A stretch of 64,000 nt of DNA from Rhizobium brockwellii (GCF_000769405.2 NZ_CP053439.1:3286001-3350000); one strand, 5' to 3'; shown: positions 1-9,151, numbered from the stretch's first letter. The notes: generated by a model not told the origin, from the letters alone. Made by a program: numbers and translations.

Positions 1-363
1 CCGGCGCACCAGTTCGCTGCTGCCGGTTATGGAAGTCGTCGCTGCGGGTACCGCAGTGCTGAGCCAACCCCAGGCCAACACGCCGGAAAAGACGAAAGTG
101 GTGTAATGGGGAATATCCAGGGGCAGGACGTGACGAAAGATCAGCGAAAAAACCAGCAGCTGGCTCAATGGCCGCATCAAGGACCAGCCGAGGCCAATTG
201 CGGACCGTTGATATCTCATCTTCAGATCGCGTGTCAGAAGTTCTAACAGCAAATCGTTCCATTGCAGACAGATATGGATCAAGGGCTTCCACTGATCACG
301 GCGCCAGTATTGGTCCCGTCGCTTCGCGCGATCAAGCGCATCATCCTTGAGCTGGTCAGGCAT
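1..363 (-). CDS. Polysaccharide ABC-2 export permease, N-terminal part (Wzm/KpsM-type)
   Basis: The minus strand reads an open frame of 121 codons from ATG at 363 to the window edge, where it is cut off. A stop codon lies a few codons upstream of this ATG. The protein has a hydrophilic head followed by the family signature around residues 43-55 (LLTRDLKMRYQRS, then GLGWSLMRP) and two membrane segments, as in Wzm/TagG permeases that export O-antigen, teichoic acid or capsule with a Wzt-type ATPase. The partner ATPase should lie just outside the window. It is divergent from the glycosyltransferase fusion at 479, so the 115-base gap probably holds both promoters. Permease class is fairly sure; the substrate is inferred only from context. 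Confidence 0.8.
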   Translation of the reverse strand, partial: MPDQLKDDALDRAKRRDQYWRRDQWKPLIHICLQWNDLLLELLTRDLKMRYQRSAIGLGWSLMRPLSQLLVFSLIFRHVLPLDIPHYTTFVFSGVLAWGWLSTAVPAATTSITGSSELVRR

Positions 364-478
364 TTCGGCTCACTTTTGCCACCGGTCAAATACACCTTGC
401 CTCAAAGTAGTAAAGATCATCATACTCGCGAACTGACACGGTACACTAGCGTGATCGTTATCGTAGGAAGCAGCAATT

Positions 479-3400
479 ATGCCGATGGTTTCCATCATCA
501 CACCGGCGCATGGAGCGGAAACAACGATTTCTTCGACTTTGGAGAGCCTGATAGCGCAAAGTCATGCCGACTGGGAATGCTTCATCATTGATGATGGTTC
601 AACCGATCAGACCGCTGAGATCGCAGACCGTTTCGCGGCTCAGGATACGCGCTTCCGTGTGCTGCGGCAGGAGCAGAGCGGCGTTTCAGCTGCTCGCAAT
701 GCGGGACTGGCACAGGCGAAAGGCGACTGGGTCGTCTTTCTCGACTCAGACGACGCGCTGGCACCCTTCCACCTCGAAACCATGCTGAATCACACACGAA
801 CTTTGCCGCAGGCCGACATTCTGCATTGCGGTTGGCGCCGTCTGAAAAATGGTGCTCCCTGGTGGCAGTCTCACCCCGCAGTGAAAATGGACAATCCGTT
901 TGCCGAAGCAGCGCGCTATTGCCCCTTCGCGATCCACGCCGCCTTGCTTCGCCGGTCCCGGCTTGCCGAACTCGGCGGCTTCGATCCAGAGATGACAATG
1001 TGCGAGGACTGGGACCTGTGGCAGCGCCTCGCTCGAGCTGGCGCCGAATTTGCGCCGGTCGAAGGCCTGATGGCTGACGTTAGCGTAGAGGCCGGTTCGC
1101 TGTCGTCAAACAGGCTTAGGCATCTCGATTTTGGTCTTAAGGTGATCCGGCGCGGCCACCATTCCGATCCGCGCATCGCCTATCCGGTGCCGGCGCTCGC
1201 CCAGGGAATAACAAAAGCTGCGTTGGGAATGGCGTGCTGGTATCTCGCGATCTGGCTTGTCGGCGCCTCAATAGGTCAGGGCGACAATCCTGGCGAACTG
1301 CTTGACCGGGTGGTAGAGCCTATCCCACCTGACGCCGATGCCTACGCGCTCAGCGCAATAATGATAGACGGGATTGTGGTCGGCGCCTTCCCCGACGAGC
1401 CGATTTGGCCCGGACTCTGGTCGAAGATCCAGGGCAAGCTTCCGGACCTAGAGGCTTGGCTTAATCGGCATGGTCCCCAAGAAGCTTTTGGTTCCCTGTT
1501 GGTTCGTTCACTGGAGCGAAAGGTCGCTGACCAGCTGCCGACCAACGTGCCCACCACGATCGGGAGAACAAGGATACAGCCAATTGATTTGGATCGACCT
1601 ATCGTCGACCTTATCTTGCCCGGCATTGAGCGGTTGCGCTGTTGCATCTGGCGAGGTTCGACGCTGCTGGGGCAACTGGAGTTTGTTGTCTTCGGAGCAA
1701 TCGAAGCGGATGCTATACGAAATCGGCTTAGGAGGGAGTTCGGCCCGGAGTTCGACGATCTGGAGCACCCAACAGTGGCTTTGTCGGCAGAAGATGGCTT
1801 CGTCAATCTTCCTGATCATGATGACGGGCGCGCCGCCTCCGCCAGCATGGCAGCGCCAAGCTCCAGCGGAGTAGCTCAACAGGTGCTGAAGCTCATGGCG
1901 AAAATATCATATTGGGCCGAAGCTAAAACAGTAACGGGCTGGTGGGGCAAGGAGGAGCCGACACCAACACGTGTCGACTCGATATCGGGCATGGCGCATG
2001 CCGGGCGCGCCGAATTCGATCGAATCGTTGAAGAGGAAAGCCAGCGGGCGGTTGCAGCCTCAACACAGATGTTAAAGGAGACGCCGTCGAAAAAAACCGG
2101 CCCAGTGGGCGATGAGGTGCCGAGATACGATACGGAGGCGTACTGGGAGGAGCTGTTTTCCCAAGTCGACCCTTGGGACTACCGAAACAACTATGAGACT
2201 GTGAAATATCTTCAGACACTCTCGTTGTTGGACGATCGGCGCTTTTCAAACGGCCTTGAACTGGCCTGCGCGGAAGGAACCTTTACACGGATGTTGGCCT
2301 CCCGTGTCGACAACTTGCTGGCGACCGACATTTCGGCGTCGGCCGTCGCTCGAGCGGCCTCGCTTCAGGGCCATGATTCCGCGGTAGCCTATCGGCAGTT
2401 GGATCTTTTGAGCGACGAGCTAGAAGGGCCTTACGATCTCATCGTCTGCAGTGAAGTTCTGTACTATTTCGAGAACAGAGAAAAACTCAGGCAGATAGTC
2501 GACAAGATTGCGGGCAGTCTTCGCACTGGTGGTTGGTTCGTTACCGCCCACGCCAACCTCCTGATTGATATGCCGAATGAGACGGGATTTGGGTGGCCGC
2601 ATGAATTCGGTGCGGTCGGCATAGGTGAGATGTTTGACCAGCATCCGGACTTAACCCTCTCGGTCGAAGCCAAGAGTCCGCTCTATAGAATCCAAAGGTT
2701 CGAGAAGGTGGAGCACGGGGGCTTCCTCGAGCCGACACGCATGGAAATTAACACGGCGCAGCCTTTGCCTCTTCAGGTCGCCAGCCAAGTACGCTGGAGA
2801 GGGGGGCAAGTTGTAGAAGCGGCCGCCGACTGGAACGATGTCCCGATCTTGATGTATCATCAGGTTTCGGATGACGGTGCTGAACAACTTGCTCGATACC
2901 GCCAGTCTCCGGAGGCTTTCGAAACTCAACTGGCCTTCCTGCGCGACGCCGGATGGCGCGGGATGACTTTGGATCGGCTGCTTGCTTGTTTCGATGAAGG
3001 TACCAAACCGCCCGAAAAGACATTGGTTCTGACTTTCGACGACGCTACACGCGATTTCATGACGCATGCCCTCCCACTGCTCCATCGATACGGCTTCCCA
3101 TCCTCACTCTTTGTCCCAACCGATAGGGTCGGCGGCTCTGCAATATGGGATTCGGCCTATGGATCGCCGGCTTCACTGCTAACGTGGGAGGAACTTGCGG
3201 CAGTCGCAAACAGCGATGTGACGCTGGGCGCCCACGGTGTCCGACATGTGCGTTTATCTGCCCTGGCACCGGAGAGCCTATTGCGAGAGCTTGCTGGCTC
3301 CAAAGCTATGCTTGAAAAATGCCTAGGTCGAGAAGTGCTGGCGGTCGCCTATCCGTACGGCGACTTCGACCCCGCTATCCGGGACATAGCCGAACAATGT

Positions 3401-3529
3401 GGTTACCGGATCGGGTTAAGCTGTGTCGGTGGCACGGTGCGGGCGGATGCCGATAAGCTCGCATTGAAAAGACAGGAGGTTTTTCGCGGGATCACCCAGT
3501 CGGAATTCGCAAATCTGCTATTTGGCTGA
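479..3529 (+). CDS. Trifunctional glycosyltransferase 2 / SAM methyltransferase / polysaccharide deacetylase fusion
   Basis: This 1016-residue protein carries three enzyme domains. Residues 1 to about 230 form a GT-A family 2 glycosyltransferase with DDGSTD at 38-43, DSDD at 89-92 and a CEDWDLW acceptor motif. About 230-540 is unassigned linker. About 550-760 is a class I methyltransferase resembling NodS-like enzymes (YWEELFSQVDPWDY entry, motif LELACAEG near 593-600). Residues 785-1016 form a CE4 (NodB-homology) deacetylase with TFDD at 852-855 and HGVRH at 919-923, which fit the metal-binding Asp and His-box residues. The start has AGGA about ten bases upstream. It probably adds, deacetylates and methylates a sugar of a surface polysaccharide exported by the neighbouring permease. 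Domain calls are firm; order of action and substrate are inferred. Confidence 0.85.
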   Translation: MPMVSIITPAHGAETTISSTLESLIAQSHADWECFIIDDGSTDQTAEIADRFAAQDTRFRVLRQEQSGVSAARNAGLAQAKGDWVVFLDSDDALAPFHLETMLNHTRTLPQADILHCGWRRLKNGAPWWQSHPAVKMDNPFAEAARYCPFAIHAALLRRSRLAELGGFDPEMTMCEDWDLWQRLARAGAEFAPVEGLMADVSVEAGSLSSNRLRHLDFGLKVIRRGHHSDPRIAYPVPALAQGITKAALGMACWYLAIWLVGASIGQGDNPGELLDRVVEPIPPDADAYALSAIMIDGIVVGAFPDEPIWPGLWSKIQGKLPDLEAWLNRHGPQEAFGSLLVRSLERKVADQLPTNVPTTIGRTRIQPIDLDRPIVDLILPGIERLRCCIWRGSTLLGQLEFVVFGAIEADAIRNRLRREFGPEFDDLEHPTVALSAEDGFVNLPDHDDGRAASASMAAPSSSGVAQQVLKLMAKISYWAEAKTVTGWWGKEEPTPTRVDSISGMAHAGRAEFDRIVEEESQRAVAASTQMLKETPSKKTGPVGDEVPRYDTEAYWEELFSQVDPWDYRNNYETVKYLQTLSLLDDRRFSNGLELACAEGTFTRMLASRVDNLLATDISASAVARAASLQGHDSAVAYRQLDLLSDELEGPYDLIVCSEVLYYFENREKLRQIVDKIAGSLRTGGWFVTAHANLLIDMPNETGFGWPHEFGAVGIGEMFDQHPDLTLSVEAKSPLYRIQRFEKVEHGGFLEPTRMEINTAQPLPLQVASQVRWRGGQVVEAAADWNDVPILMYHQVSDDGAEQLARYRQSPEAFETQLAFLRDAGWRGMTLDRLLACFDEGTKPPEKTLVLTFDDATRDFMTHALPLLHRYGFPSSLFVPTDRVGGSAIWDSAYGSPASLLTWEELAAVANSDVTLGAHGVRHVRLSALAPESLLRELAGSKAMLEKCLGREVLAVAYPYGDFDPAIRDIAEQCGYRIGLSCVGGTVRADADKLALKRQEVFRGITQSEFANLLFG

Positions 3530-4588
3530 GACAAGAACGGGGGGGTCCACCGTCCAACCGGCATCGTATTTTGTTCCCAGAGCAAAGCGATGATTGGGAT
3601 TTGGAGAGAAATATGGTTCCCGCTTCAGCCATGATCGGGCCTTTTTTTTGAAGTTCTTCATTGCCTTTGATCTCGCGTCGACCACGAGCATCTCGGCGGC
3701 AATTGGCTTGTCATGTCGGGACATGGTAGCCACAAGTCCGATTAGCGCGCGGTATTGGCCTTGTTCAACCGCCCTCTGGGCGAGCCACCGGCCACAGCGG
3801 CGTAGGCCGGCCCGGATTGCAAAACCCTTTTCCGGGTGTCTCTTTAGCATTTCATCCGCGACCAGAATCCAGGACCGAAGCATTCGCGTCAGGTTGGCTG
3901 ACATGTTGTCGGGGGTTTGGCGATAGCCGACAAGATGATCCGGCACCACCACAAAATGCGAGAGTTCAGCGGCCAGGCAGTAGAAGAGGTAATCTTCACA
4001 TCCCTGCGCCTCGCGCTGTTTGAGTGAGGAGTCAAATCCTCCCGTCGCGTCGAGGACATTCCGCCGTACGAGTGGCGAGCTTCCATTTCCAATGAAGTTT
4101 TTGGCAAGTACGTCGTCGAGCACATCTCCCTCGACGGAAATCTCATTGCTCCGGTAAATGACGTAATTCTTGTGGTCGATCATCGCATACCAAGTGTAGA
4201 CCAGCCCGACTTGCGGGCCGCCTGTCTCCAATGCCACCAATTGTCGCTCAATTTTATCAGGTGACCAAAGGTCATCAGCATCCAGGAATGCCACTAGGTC
4301 GGCATGGGTAGAGCGCCAACCCGCATTTCGAGCAGCAGCGACGCCGGAATTCCTCTGCTTCAATACCCGCACGCGCGGATCAATTTTAACGATTTCTTGC
4401 GCAATAGCCAAGGTATCGTCCTTAGAACCGTCATCCACCACGACGATATCCAGCGCATGATGCGTTTGATTGCGAACGCTGCTGATTGTTTCAGCCAGGG
4501 TTCGTTCCGCGTTGTAGGCAGGGATTACAACAGCAACAGTTACGTCACTTCTTGCCGATTTCTTCAAGCTCGCAACTCCGAAGTCCAC
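3518..4588 (-). CDS. Family 2 glycosyltransferase
   Basis: A 356-residue cytoplasmic GT-A enzyme. The N-terminal nucleotide-binding fold is clear: VVIPAYNAERTLAET near residue 20, VVDDGSKDDT near 50, FLDADDLWSPD near 100, and a GCEDYLF catalytic-base region near 195. Start is a GTG; no strong ribosome site is visible, so the exact start is uncertain. Its last 12 bases overlap the end of the convergent fusion gene. Probably another transferase for the same surface polysaccharide; donor and acceptor cannot be read from the sequence. Confidence 0.85.
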   Translation of the reverse strand: MDFGVASLKKSARSDVTVAVVIPAYNAERTLAETISSVRNQTHHALDIVVVDDGSKDDTLAIAQEIVKIDPRVRVLKQRNSGVAAARNAGWRSTHADLVAFLDADDLWSPDKIERQLVALETGGPQVGLVYTWYAMIDHKNYVIYRSNEISVEGDVLDDVLAKNFIGNGSSPLVRRNVLDATGGFDSSLKQREAQGCEDYLFYCLAAELSHFVVVPDHLVGYRQTPDNMSANLTRMLRSWILVADEMLKRHPEKGFAIRAGLRRCGRWLAQRAVEQGQYRALIGLVATMSRHDKPIAAEMLVVDARSKAMKNFKKKARSWLKREPYFSPNPNHRFALGTKYDAGWTVDPPVLVSAK

Positions 4589-4749
4589 ACGATCGCAAAG
4601 AAGTTACACCAAGATGGACGTTTGAGTTTCAATAAATGGAGCAATGGTTATTCGACAAAGATATTTCTAGCCGGCAGCTGTTCGTAGTCGATAGATTGCC
4701 GGTGCAAAAGCGACGCGCGCCGCCAAAAAGACGGTTACCATTTACCTAT
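4589..4749. other. Upstream region of the GT2 gene, no gene seen
   Basis: AT-richer non-coding stretch upstream of the GTG start at 4588. It probably contains the promoter of that gene, but I could not pick a convincing -35/-10 pair. Confidence 0.4.
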
Positions 4750-4759
4750 GAGGAAGCTG

Positions 4760-5040
4760 ATCTGTATCCATCGGTACGCAGCTGTGATTGCCAGCTTTCT
4801 TGCCGGGTGCGCCCAGCGATCGCTGCAGCAGCCTGAAATCCGGCCGCCCTCCTCGTCGAGCACAACTGCCCCGCCATCGATGATCATCGACGCCGGCCCG
4901 AGCGCTCGGGCAGCCTGTTCGATGGCCGGAAACCGATGTGTCCAGTTATGGCCGTCTCGGGTGAGTATCCGGATATCCTGGGGTTCGATATGAATGGCGA
5001 GGCGCTAGCCATCCCATTTCACCTCCCGATCTCGCAGAAG
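4760..5040 (-). pseudogene. ligD: Decayed fragment of an ATP-dependent DNA ligase (LigD ligase domain)
   Basis: The minus strand encodes a recognisable LigD nucleotidyltransferase stretch: EVKWDG, which contains the adenylation lysine motif KxDG, then RLAIHIEPQDIRILTRDG, HNWTHRFPAIEQAAR and MIIDGGAVVLDEEG. The codon after KWDG, where intact ligases have Tyr, is TAG (5005-5007). After DEEG the match continues in another frame (GFQAAAAIAGR), so there is also a frameshift near 4845. Only about 90 codons remain. It is a relic of a rhizobial non-homologous end-joining ligase, not a working gene, and marks a site of past rearrangement. Confidence 0.65.
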
Positions 5041-6232
5041 GCTTGATGACTATCTCCACTATTTTGTACTACAAAAATTCATATTGAAATAGAATTGGAA
5101 TTGCTAAAAAATGGAGTAATCTACATAAAAAAGAACTACCCCAATAATGAACTTCGACAATGTCGACTTTAACTGCAATCATACCTACGCACTGTGCAAG
5201 CATTCCTACTGGAGGACCCGCCAACCACCCCGGCGGGTCCTCCATTTTGCTTCCCGGCTGGTTGCCACAAATGCGACAGCCATTATCGCTGCATCAGCAT
5301 AAATAGATTTTACTTCGGATGGCGATATCATGCTGCTGAGATCGGCTTGATCGGAAAATCCGCCATCATCGGCAAGCGAAGGTCAAAGCTCGGGTTTTTT
5401 GTCAATATTTCGACCGACGCTTCAATTCATCTCGGGGATGCTTTCGGATGCGCAATGAAATTGCGGAGACAGAAAGAGCGTCATCAAGTCGATATTACCA
5501 TCCGATAGAACTTCATAAAGTATCTATACAGCACGGAAGAAGAATGCATCGTACGATTATTATGATATAGAAACTTAATCATCTTATAATTTATTTTAAA
5601 TACAACCATTGTCTGAAATTCATAATTTTACCTTTTGATAAAATTTTATTTGCTACACTCAATTATCGATACCAACTTGTTGTGCCTAAAGTTTCAAAAG
5701 CATCGGCATTACCTTCGACGCAGGAACAGAAGATCTACCGACAGTCACCTGCCGCCCCGGGCTCTCAGCGACCCGGCAACTGCCTTCATCATTGGTGAGG
5801 TCGTCACAGCCGATGGCCCAACAATCCCAGGATGGTTGCGCGGGAAAAAGCTGCCGATGCAATTCAAGACTGCCGTATGAAACCATAATGCATTGATAAA
5901 TAAAGATATTTTATAAATCCCTGCGACCTGCACCGATCAATTCAGCCAACAGCATTCGGTCTGTCATTTCAAAGGCCGGCATACGAGCCTGTCCTCGCCA
6001 TTGGAAATATCGACCCAAAACCCGCCGCGTATGACATGCCTATCCCCTTTGACGAGCCTCCCGCTACGAAACAACCGATATGCTTGGGCGAAGTTGGTCA
6101 GTCCTGGCTCATCACGCCGACCTGTGTCGAAATGGTCGCACTTCACAAACGAATTAACCCTTCATAAAGCATTTACTTGCTCAACTTATAATTTGTGTCA
6201 TGGTCACTGTAAGTAGTGATGGAGCTGACCTG
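5041..6232. other. Gene-poor AT-rich stretch
   Basis: About 1.2 kb with no convincing gene. Short open frames are present but lack ribosome sites and family resemblance. The only strong structure is the 12-bp terminator-like hairpin at 5211-5243. The right end carries the leader of the small gene at 6233. Confidence 0.5.
5211..5246 (+). terminator. Orphan Rho-independent terminator-like hairpin
   Basis: A perfect 12-bp stem (5211-5222 pairing with 5232-5243) with a 9-base loop is followed by ATTTT on the plus strand. No protein gene ends just upstream, so it may end a small RNA starting in the AT-rich stretch near 5080-5150. The other strand has no T-tract after the stem. Confidence 0.6.
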
Positions 6233-6439
6233 ATGAGTGATATAGCATCGCAGATTCCGGAATTTGGTTACGATGAGCGCGTGATGATCTGCCGGAAGCA
6301 GATCGAGAAGGCGGTCTATCAGTTCATTGCAAATACGAAGGTCGAAGGATGCGATCCGGCGGAAGTCGCAATGGCTATCGCAGACATCGCCGACGACTAC
6401 ATTCTGCTGCTGGCCCAGAAGCGCAACCTGACCCATTAA
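6233..6439 (+). CDS. Small conserved-looking hypothetical protein (68 aa)
   Basis: I do not recognise the family. The ATG at 6233 is preferred over the in-frame GTG/ATG at 6200 because GGAG lies eight bases upstream. The product is acidic and mainly helical in appearance, without signal peptide or membrane segment (MSDIASQIPEFGYDERVMI at the start, DIADDYILLLAQKRN near the end). It stands alone between gene-poor DNA and a strong hairpin at 6756-6791. Codon usage resembles neighbouring genes. Confidence 0.6.
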   Translation: MSDIASQIPEFGYDERVMICRKQIEKAVYQFIANTKVEGCDPAEVAMAIADIADDYILLLAQKRNLTH

Positions 6440-6845
6440 GATGAAGGGTCGGTCGTCGAACGGCTGGTCGTGCAGAAGACTTTGAGTGCGAAATCGCGCC
6501 GCCTCCCTGCCCGGAGGCAACGTCAGTGAAGCCGTTTGCCCCTGGCTCGAAACCATCCGTGAGATGGATGTCGAACAGCTTCTGAATAAAGCGCCAGTGG
6601 CCGGAAACGAGCCGGGCTTCCCTAACTTACAATTGACATGAAACGCCGAAGCATTGGCCGTTACCGGGCGTCCGCTTCAGCGCGTTGTCTCACAGCGGTT
6701 GAAACAAACGGCCCCGTTCGATTGACGACTGCCCGGCTGCACGCGACCACAAGCAATAGCCCCGAAAATCGAAGCTGATTTTCGGGGCTATGCGCGGGTT
6801 TGAAGCGGTGGAGCATTCTCGGCGCGTCCGATCGGACACGCCGTA
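6440..6845. other. Gap between convergent genes, no assignable gene
   Basis: About 400 bases. A plus-strand open stretch of roughly 50 codons at 6487-6641 has ordinary rhizobial codon use but no start signal or recognised family; it may be gene debris. The stretch ends in the hairpin at 6756-6791. Confidence 0.4.
6756..6791. terminator. Strong 15-bp hairpin between convergent genes
   Basis: Perfect inverted repeat 6756-6770 / 6777-6791 with loop GAAGCT. It lies between the plus-strand gene ending at 6439 and the minus-strand unit ending at 6846, so it fits a shared terminator. The T-tracts are poor on both sides. Confidence 0.5.
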
Positions 6846-7094
6846 CTAATGACTTCTCACACTCACTTGCGGAACCGGAGAACTCAATTCAGCCAGTTCC
6901 CTGGTCAAACCCTCCCCCACCTCCTGCTTCACGGCCTCGAGCGCAAGGTCGAGGCAATTCGTCGCGAACGGCAGTTTGACATCCTGAGCGACCTGTCGCG
7001 CATAGGCGATCATTCGCGCCAACGCGACGAGCTCTTCCAGACCGTCTTCCGCCCCTTGGTCTGCATCTATCTTGAAAACCGATGTCACGCCCAT
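6846..7094 (-). CDS. Uncharacterised 82-residue protein downstream of tfuA
   Basis: No family recognised. The ATG at 7094 is chosen because GGAG sits eight bases upstream; an upstream in-frame ATG at 7100 is too close to that site. The product is acidic and helical in appearance (EDGLEELVALARMIAYARQ, then LDLALEAVKQEVGEGL), with no signal peptide and one Cys. It is the last gene of the minus-strand unit with XRE, SARP, peptide, YcaO and TfuA, 102 bases after tfuA. Possible roles are an immunity, carrier or recognition protein for the modified peptide; this is inference from position only. Confidence 0.6.
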   Translation of the reverse strand: MGVTSVFKIDADQGAEDGLEELVALARMIAYARQVAQDVKLPFATNCLDLALEAVKQEVGEGLTRELAELSSPVPQVSVRSH

Positions 7095-7196
7095 GCCCAT
7101 TTCTCCAATGAATTGAAGAAATGATACGCGTGTGGAGGTGATCCAGCCCGTGAAAAAAGCGTGACACAACCCTCGGTGACTATTGCCAGCTTCGGT

Positions 7197-7904
7197 TCAC
7201 AATGCAGGGCGCGTGAGGAATGAGGTTTCGTGCAGTTTCCAGGGCAGATCGGCACTCGAGCGAATGTCGCGGGCGTCCTGCACGGCTTTCAGCAACGCCA
7301 AGGCATCGATGCGTTTTTGATCGATGGCATTCGACAGTAGTGCTGCCAGCAGGTCCGTACGATCGCGCTCGGCCAGCCCTCCACATTGCTCGACGACCGC
7401 CCGCCACGTTCGCTTCTTGAAGAAGATCGCGCTTGCGGCATCTTCGAGCTCTTGGCGCACCCCCCTTGCCAGCAGTCCGCGATCCTCCATCACATCGAGC
7501 GTTGCTCTGACATTGACGAGCGGTACCGTCAGCGGTTTGCTGCCCAGCGCGCTCGGGGCGTGCGTGAGTGCGACGGCGGCATCGTCGACCAGCCGGCCGG
7601 TGCGATAATCTTCGAAAATGCGGCCGATCCCGATCATGCCGAACGGATGGCATTCCGCAGCGCGCAACGCGCCCATGCTTGCCGCCCCGAAAACCGCGAC
7701 GCCCAGCGAAAGAGCATGGAGAATTTCCTTGTGCCAGACCGGTGCGGCATATTCGAAGCCGCCGTCAATCAGGCCGATGACATTGGCGCCCTGTTCCGTC
7801 GCAGCCAGGACATCGCCTTGCGTGGCAGGCGGCAGAATTCGTATCCCCTCGCCGGCAAGCGATGCCGCATCGGGAAGACTGGGACCTGCGAAAATGATCT
7901 TCAA
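7197..7904 (-). CDS. tfuA: TfuA-like protein, YcaO partner
   Basis: A 235-residue TfuA-family protein with the whole family pattern: FAGPSL at 5-10, PPATQGD at 25-31, GLIDGGFE at 44-51, VWHKEIL at 56-62, GAASMGALRAAE at 73-84, GMIGIGRIFEDY at 89-100. TfuA proteins are found beside YcaO enzymes and are known in thioamidation systems to help supply sulfur so YcaO converts a backbone amide to a thioamide. The start is TTG, overlapping the ycaO stop as TTGA, which implies translational coupling. The trifolitoxin cluster of R. leguminosarum also has a TfuA homologue. The family call is firm; thioamide chemistry here is inferred. Confidence 0.9.
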   Translation of the reverse strand: MKIIFAGPSLPDAASLAGEGIRILPPATQGDVLAATEQGANVIGLIDGGFEYAAPVWHKEILHALSLGVAVFGAASMGALRAAECHPFGMIGIGRIFEDYRTGRLVDDAAVALTHAPSALGSKPLTVPLVNVRATLDVMEDRGLLARGVRQELEDAASAIFFKKRTWRAVVEQCGGLAERDRTDLLAALLSNAIDQKRIDALALLKAVQDARDIRSSADLPWKLHETSFLTRPAL

Positions 7905-9109
7905 AACCCTATTGCCCTGGAAAGCGCCCTCGTTCCAAACCGCCGGGCGCGCGCTCCCTCCGGATTTTCTAGCTCGGGAATGACAATCTTGACGACGCTG
8001 AAGGGAAGCGTATCCTCGCTGAGGCGCACGGCGATCACCGAAGCGATCCGCCTGTTTCTGAGCGCATCGAGCACATGCTGCAGCAAGTGCGCCAGATCTT
8101 GTTGCCGATGTCCTGCCACCCCGTCATTGCCGATGGCTGCAGCGGGCGGTGCGGCAACCGCATCGAAGGCCCGCCGCATCAGCGGCGGCAACGATCGTGA
8201 GAAAGTTGCGGGAGAAATATCGTCCCTGGCTCCGCTGATATAGGTCAGCCGGGATTGCACGGCTTCCGTCACCGCGCGAATGGCCGCGCGTACGGGAGAC
8301 GGATGAGCTCCGGTGCCGCCGGTCACCTCGACGAGGCGAATGTCCCCAAGCCTAATATGCCCGGCGCCGTGAAGATCCCGGGGGCCGAGAATCGGATCTC
8401 CGGGGCCTAGCATGGCAGTGAAACAGGGGATCCCGATGTCGCTGGTGATATCGAAGAGCCTGAGCGCCAATCCCGATGTTTCGATCTTGTCGATCAGCCC
8501 GTCCAGGGCGCCGTCCTTAAAGCCGCGGGGATCGATGCAGCCGGCATAACGATCCGCTTCGCCGCCCACCTGCCACAACACATGGGCGTCACGCTCGATA
8601 CGCTCCAGGACGCCGTGAAACATCGCCTCCTCGGCATTGTTTCCCGATGCCAGGCCATCCGAAGACATCCAATATCGCGCGTCACGTGTGCGGTCGAGCA
8701 CCACCGCCTCAAAGGGGATATAGACCTCGTCGCCGGTGAGAATATTGACGCCGGCAACCCATTCCGTCTCCTCGTCCGATCCGAGATCGGGTTTATGAAG
8801 AGCGGTCAGGCAGTTCAGCGCGTCTGTCTTGTGGCCTATTGCCTGCAGACGGGAAGAGGTGCCGCGGACGAGATCGACGGTGGGTTCGCCGGCGACCGCC
8901 CGTTCGAGGGCTTCCATGACGGTGGAGACCTTGGCATCGAGATCGGTCAGGCCCTTTCCCTGGGCAATCACGATCGAGCGGGAATTCGGGGCGTATGCTG
9001 ACCAGACGGGGATTCCGATGTCGTCCAGTCCCGTATGTCGCGCAACCCTGGTAATGCCGAACCCGGCCAAAAGAGGTTCGACGCGGGAAAGAGTTTCCCG
9101 CGGCGACAT
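7901..9109 (-). CDS. ycaO: YcaO-family ATP-dependent peptide-modifying enzyme
   Basis: This 402-residue cytoplasmic enzyme has the YcaO ATP/Mg-binding pattern: S62-x3-E66-x2-E69, GLASGN at 152-157 followed by HGVLERIERDA, and TEAVQSR at 281-287 followed by SGARDDI. YcaO proteins phosphorylate a peptide backbone amide and form azolines, thioamides or amidines. There is no fused E1-like domain and no separate E1 or flavin dehydrogenase gene nearby, and the C-terminus lacks the PxPxP tail of azoline cyclodehydratases. With TfuA next door this favours a thioamide-type activity over azole formation. It lies 42 bases after the 70-residue peptide gene, the obvious candidate substrate. Confidence 0.9.
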   Translation of the reverse strand: MSPRETLSRVEPLLAGFGITRVARHTGLDDIGIPVWSAYAPNSRSIVIAQGKGLTDLDAKVSTVMEALERAVAGEPTVDLVRGTSSRLQAIGHKTDALNCLTALHKPDLGSDEETEWVAGVNILTGDEVYIPFEAVVLDRTRDARYWMSSDGLASGNNAEEAMFHGVLERIERDAHVLWQVGGEADRYAGCIDPRGFKDGALDGLIDKIETSGLALRLFDITSDIGIPCFTAMLGPGDPILGPRDLHGAGHIRLGDIRLVEVTGGTGAHPSPVRAAIRAVTEAVQSRLTYISGARDDISPATFSRSLPPLMRRAFDAVAAPPAAAIGNDGVAGHRQQDLAHLLQHVLDALRNRRIASVIAVRLSEDTLPFSVVKIVIPELENPEGARARRFGTRALSRAIGF

Positions 9110-9151
9110 AACCCTGTCGGAATATATGGGCCGGTGCGTCAGAATGCCCGC

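Noticed and set aside
5147..5302. A 51-codon plus-strand frame with two Cys (MNFDNVDFNCNHTYALCKHS...) near the YcaO unit, considered as a RiPP precursor
   Set aside because: No ribosome site, it runs through a perfect terminator hairpin, and it is on the other strand 2 kb from the end of the unit.
5635..5880. An 81-codon plus-strand frame in the gene-poor stretch
   Set aside because: No ribosome site, AT-rich first half and GC-rich second half, no protein-like pattern.
6487..6641. A plus-strand stretch of about 50 open codons after the small gene at 6233
   Set aside because: No start signal and no family resemblance; could be debris but cannot be supported.
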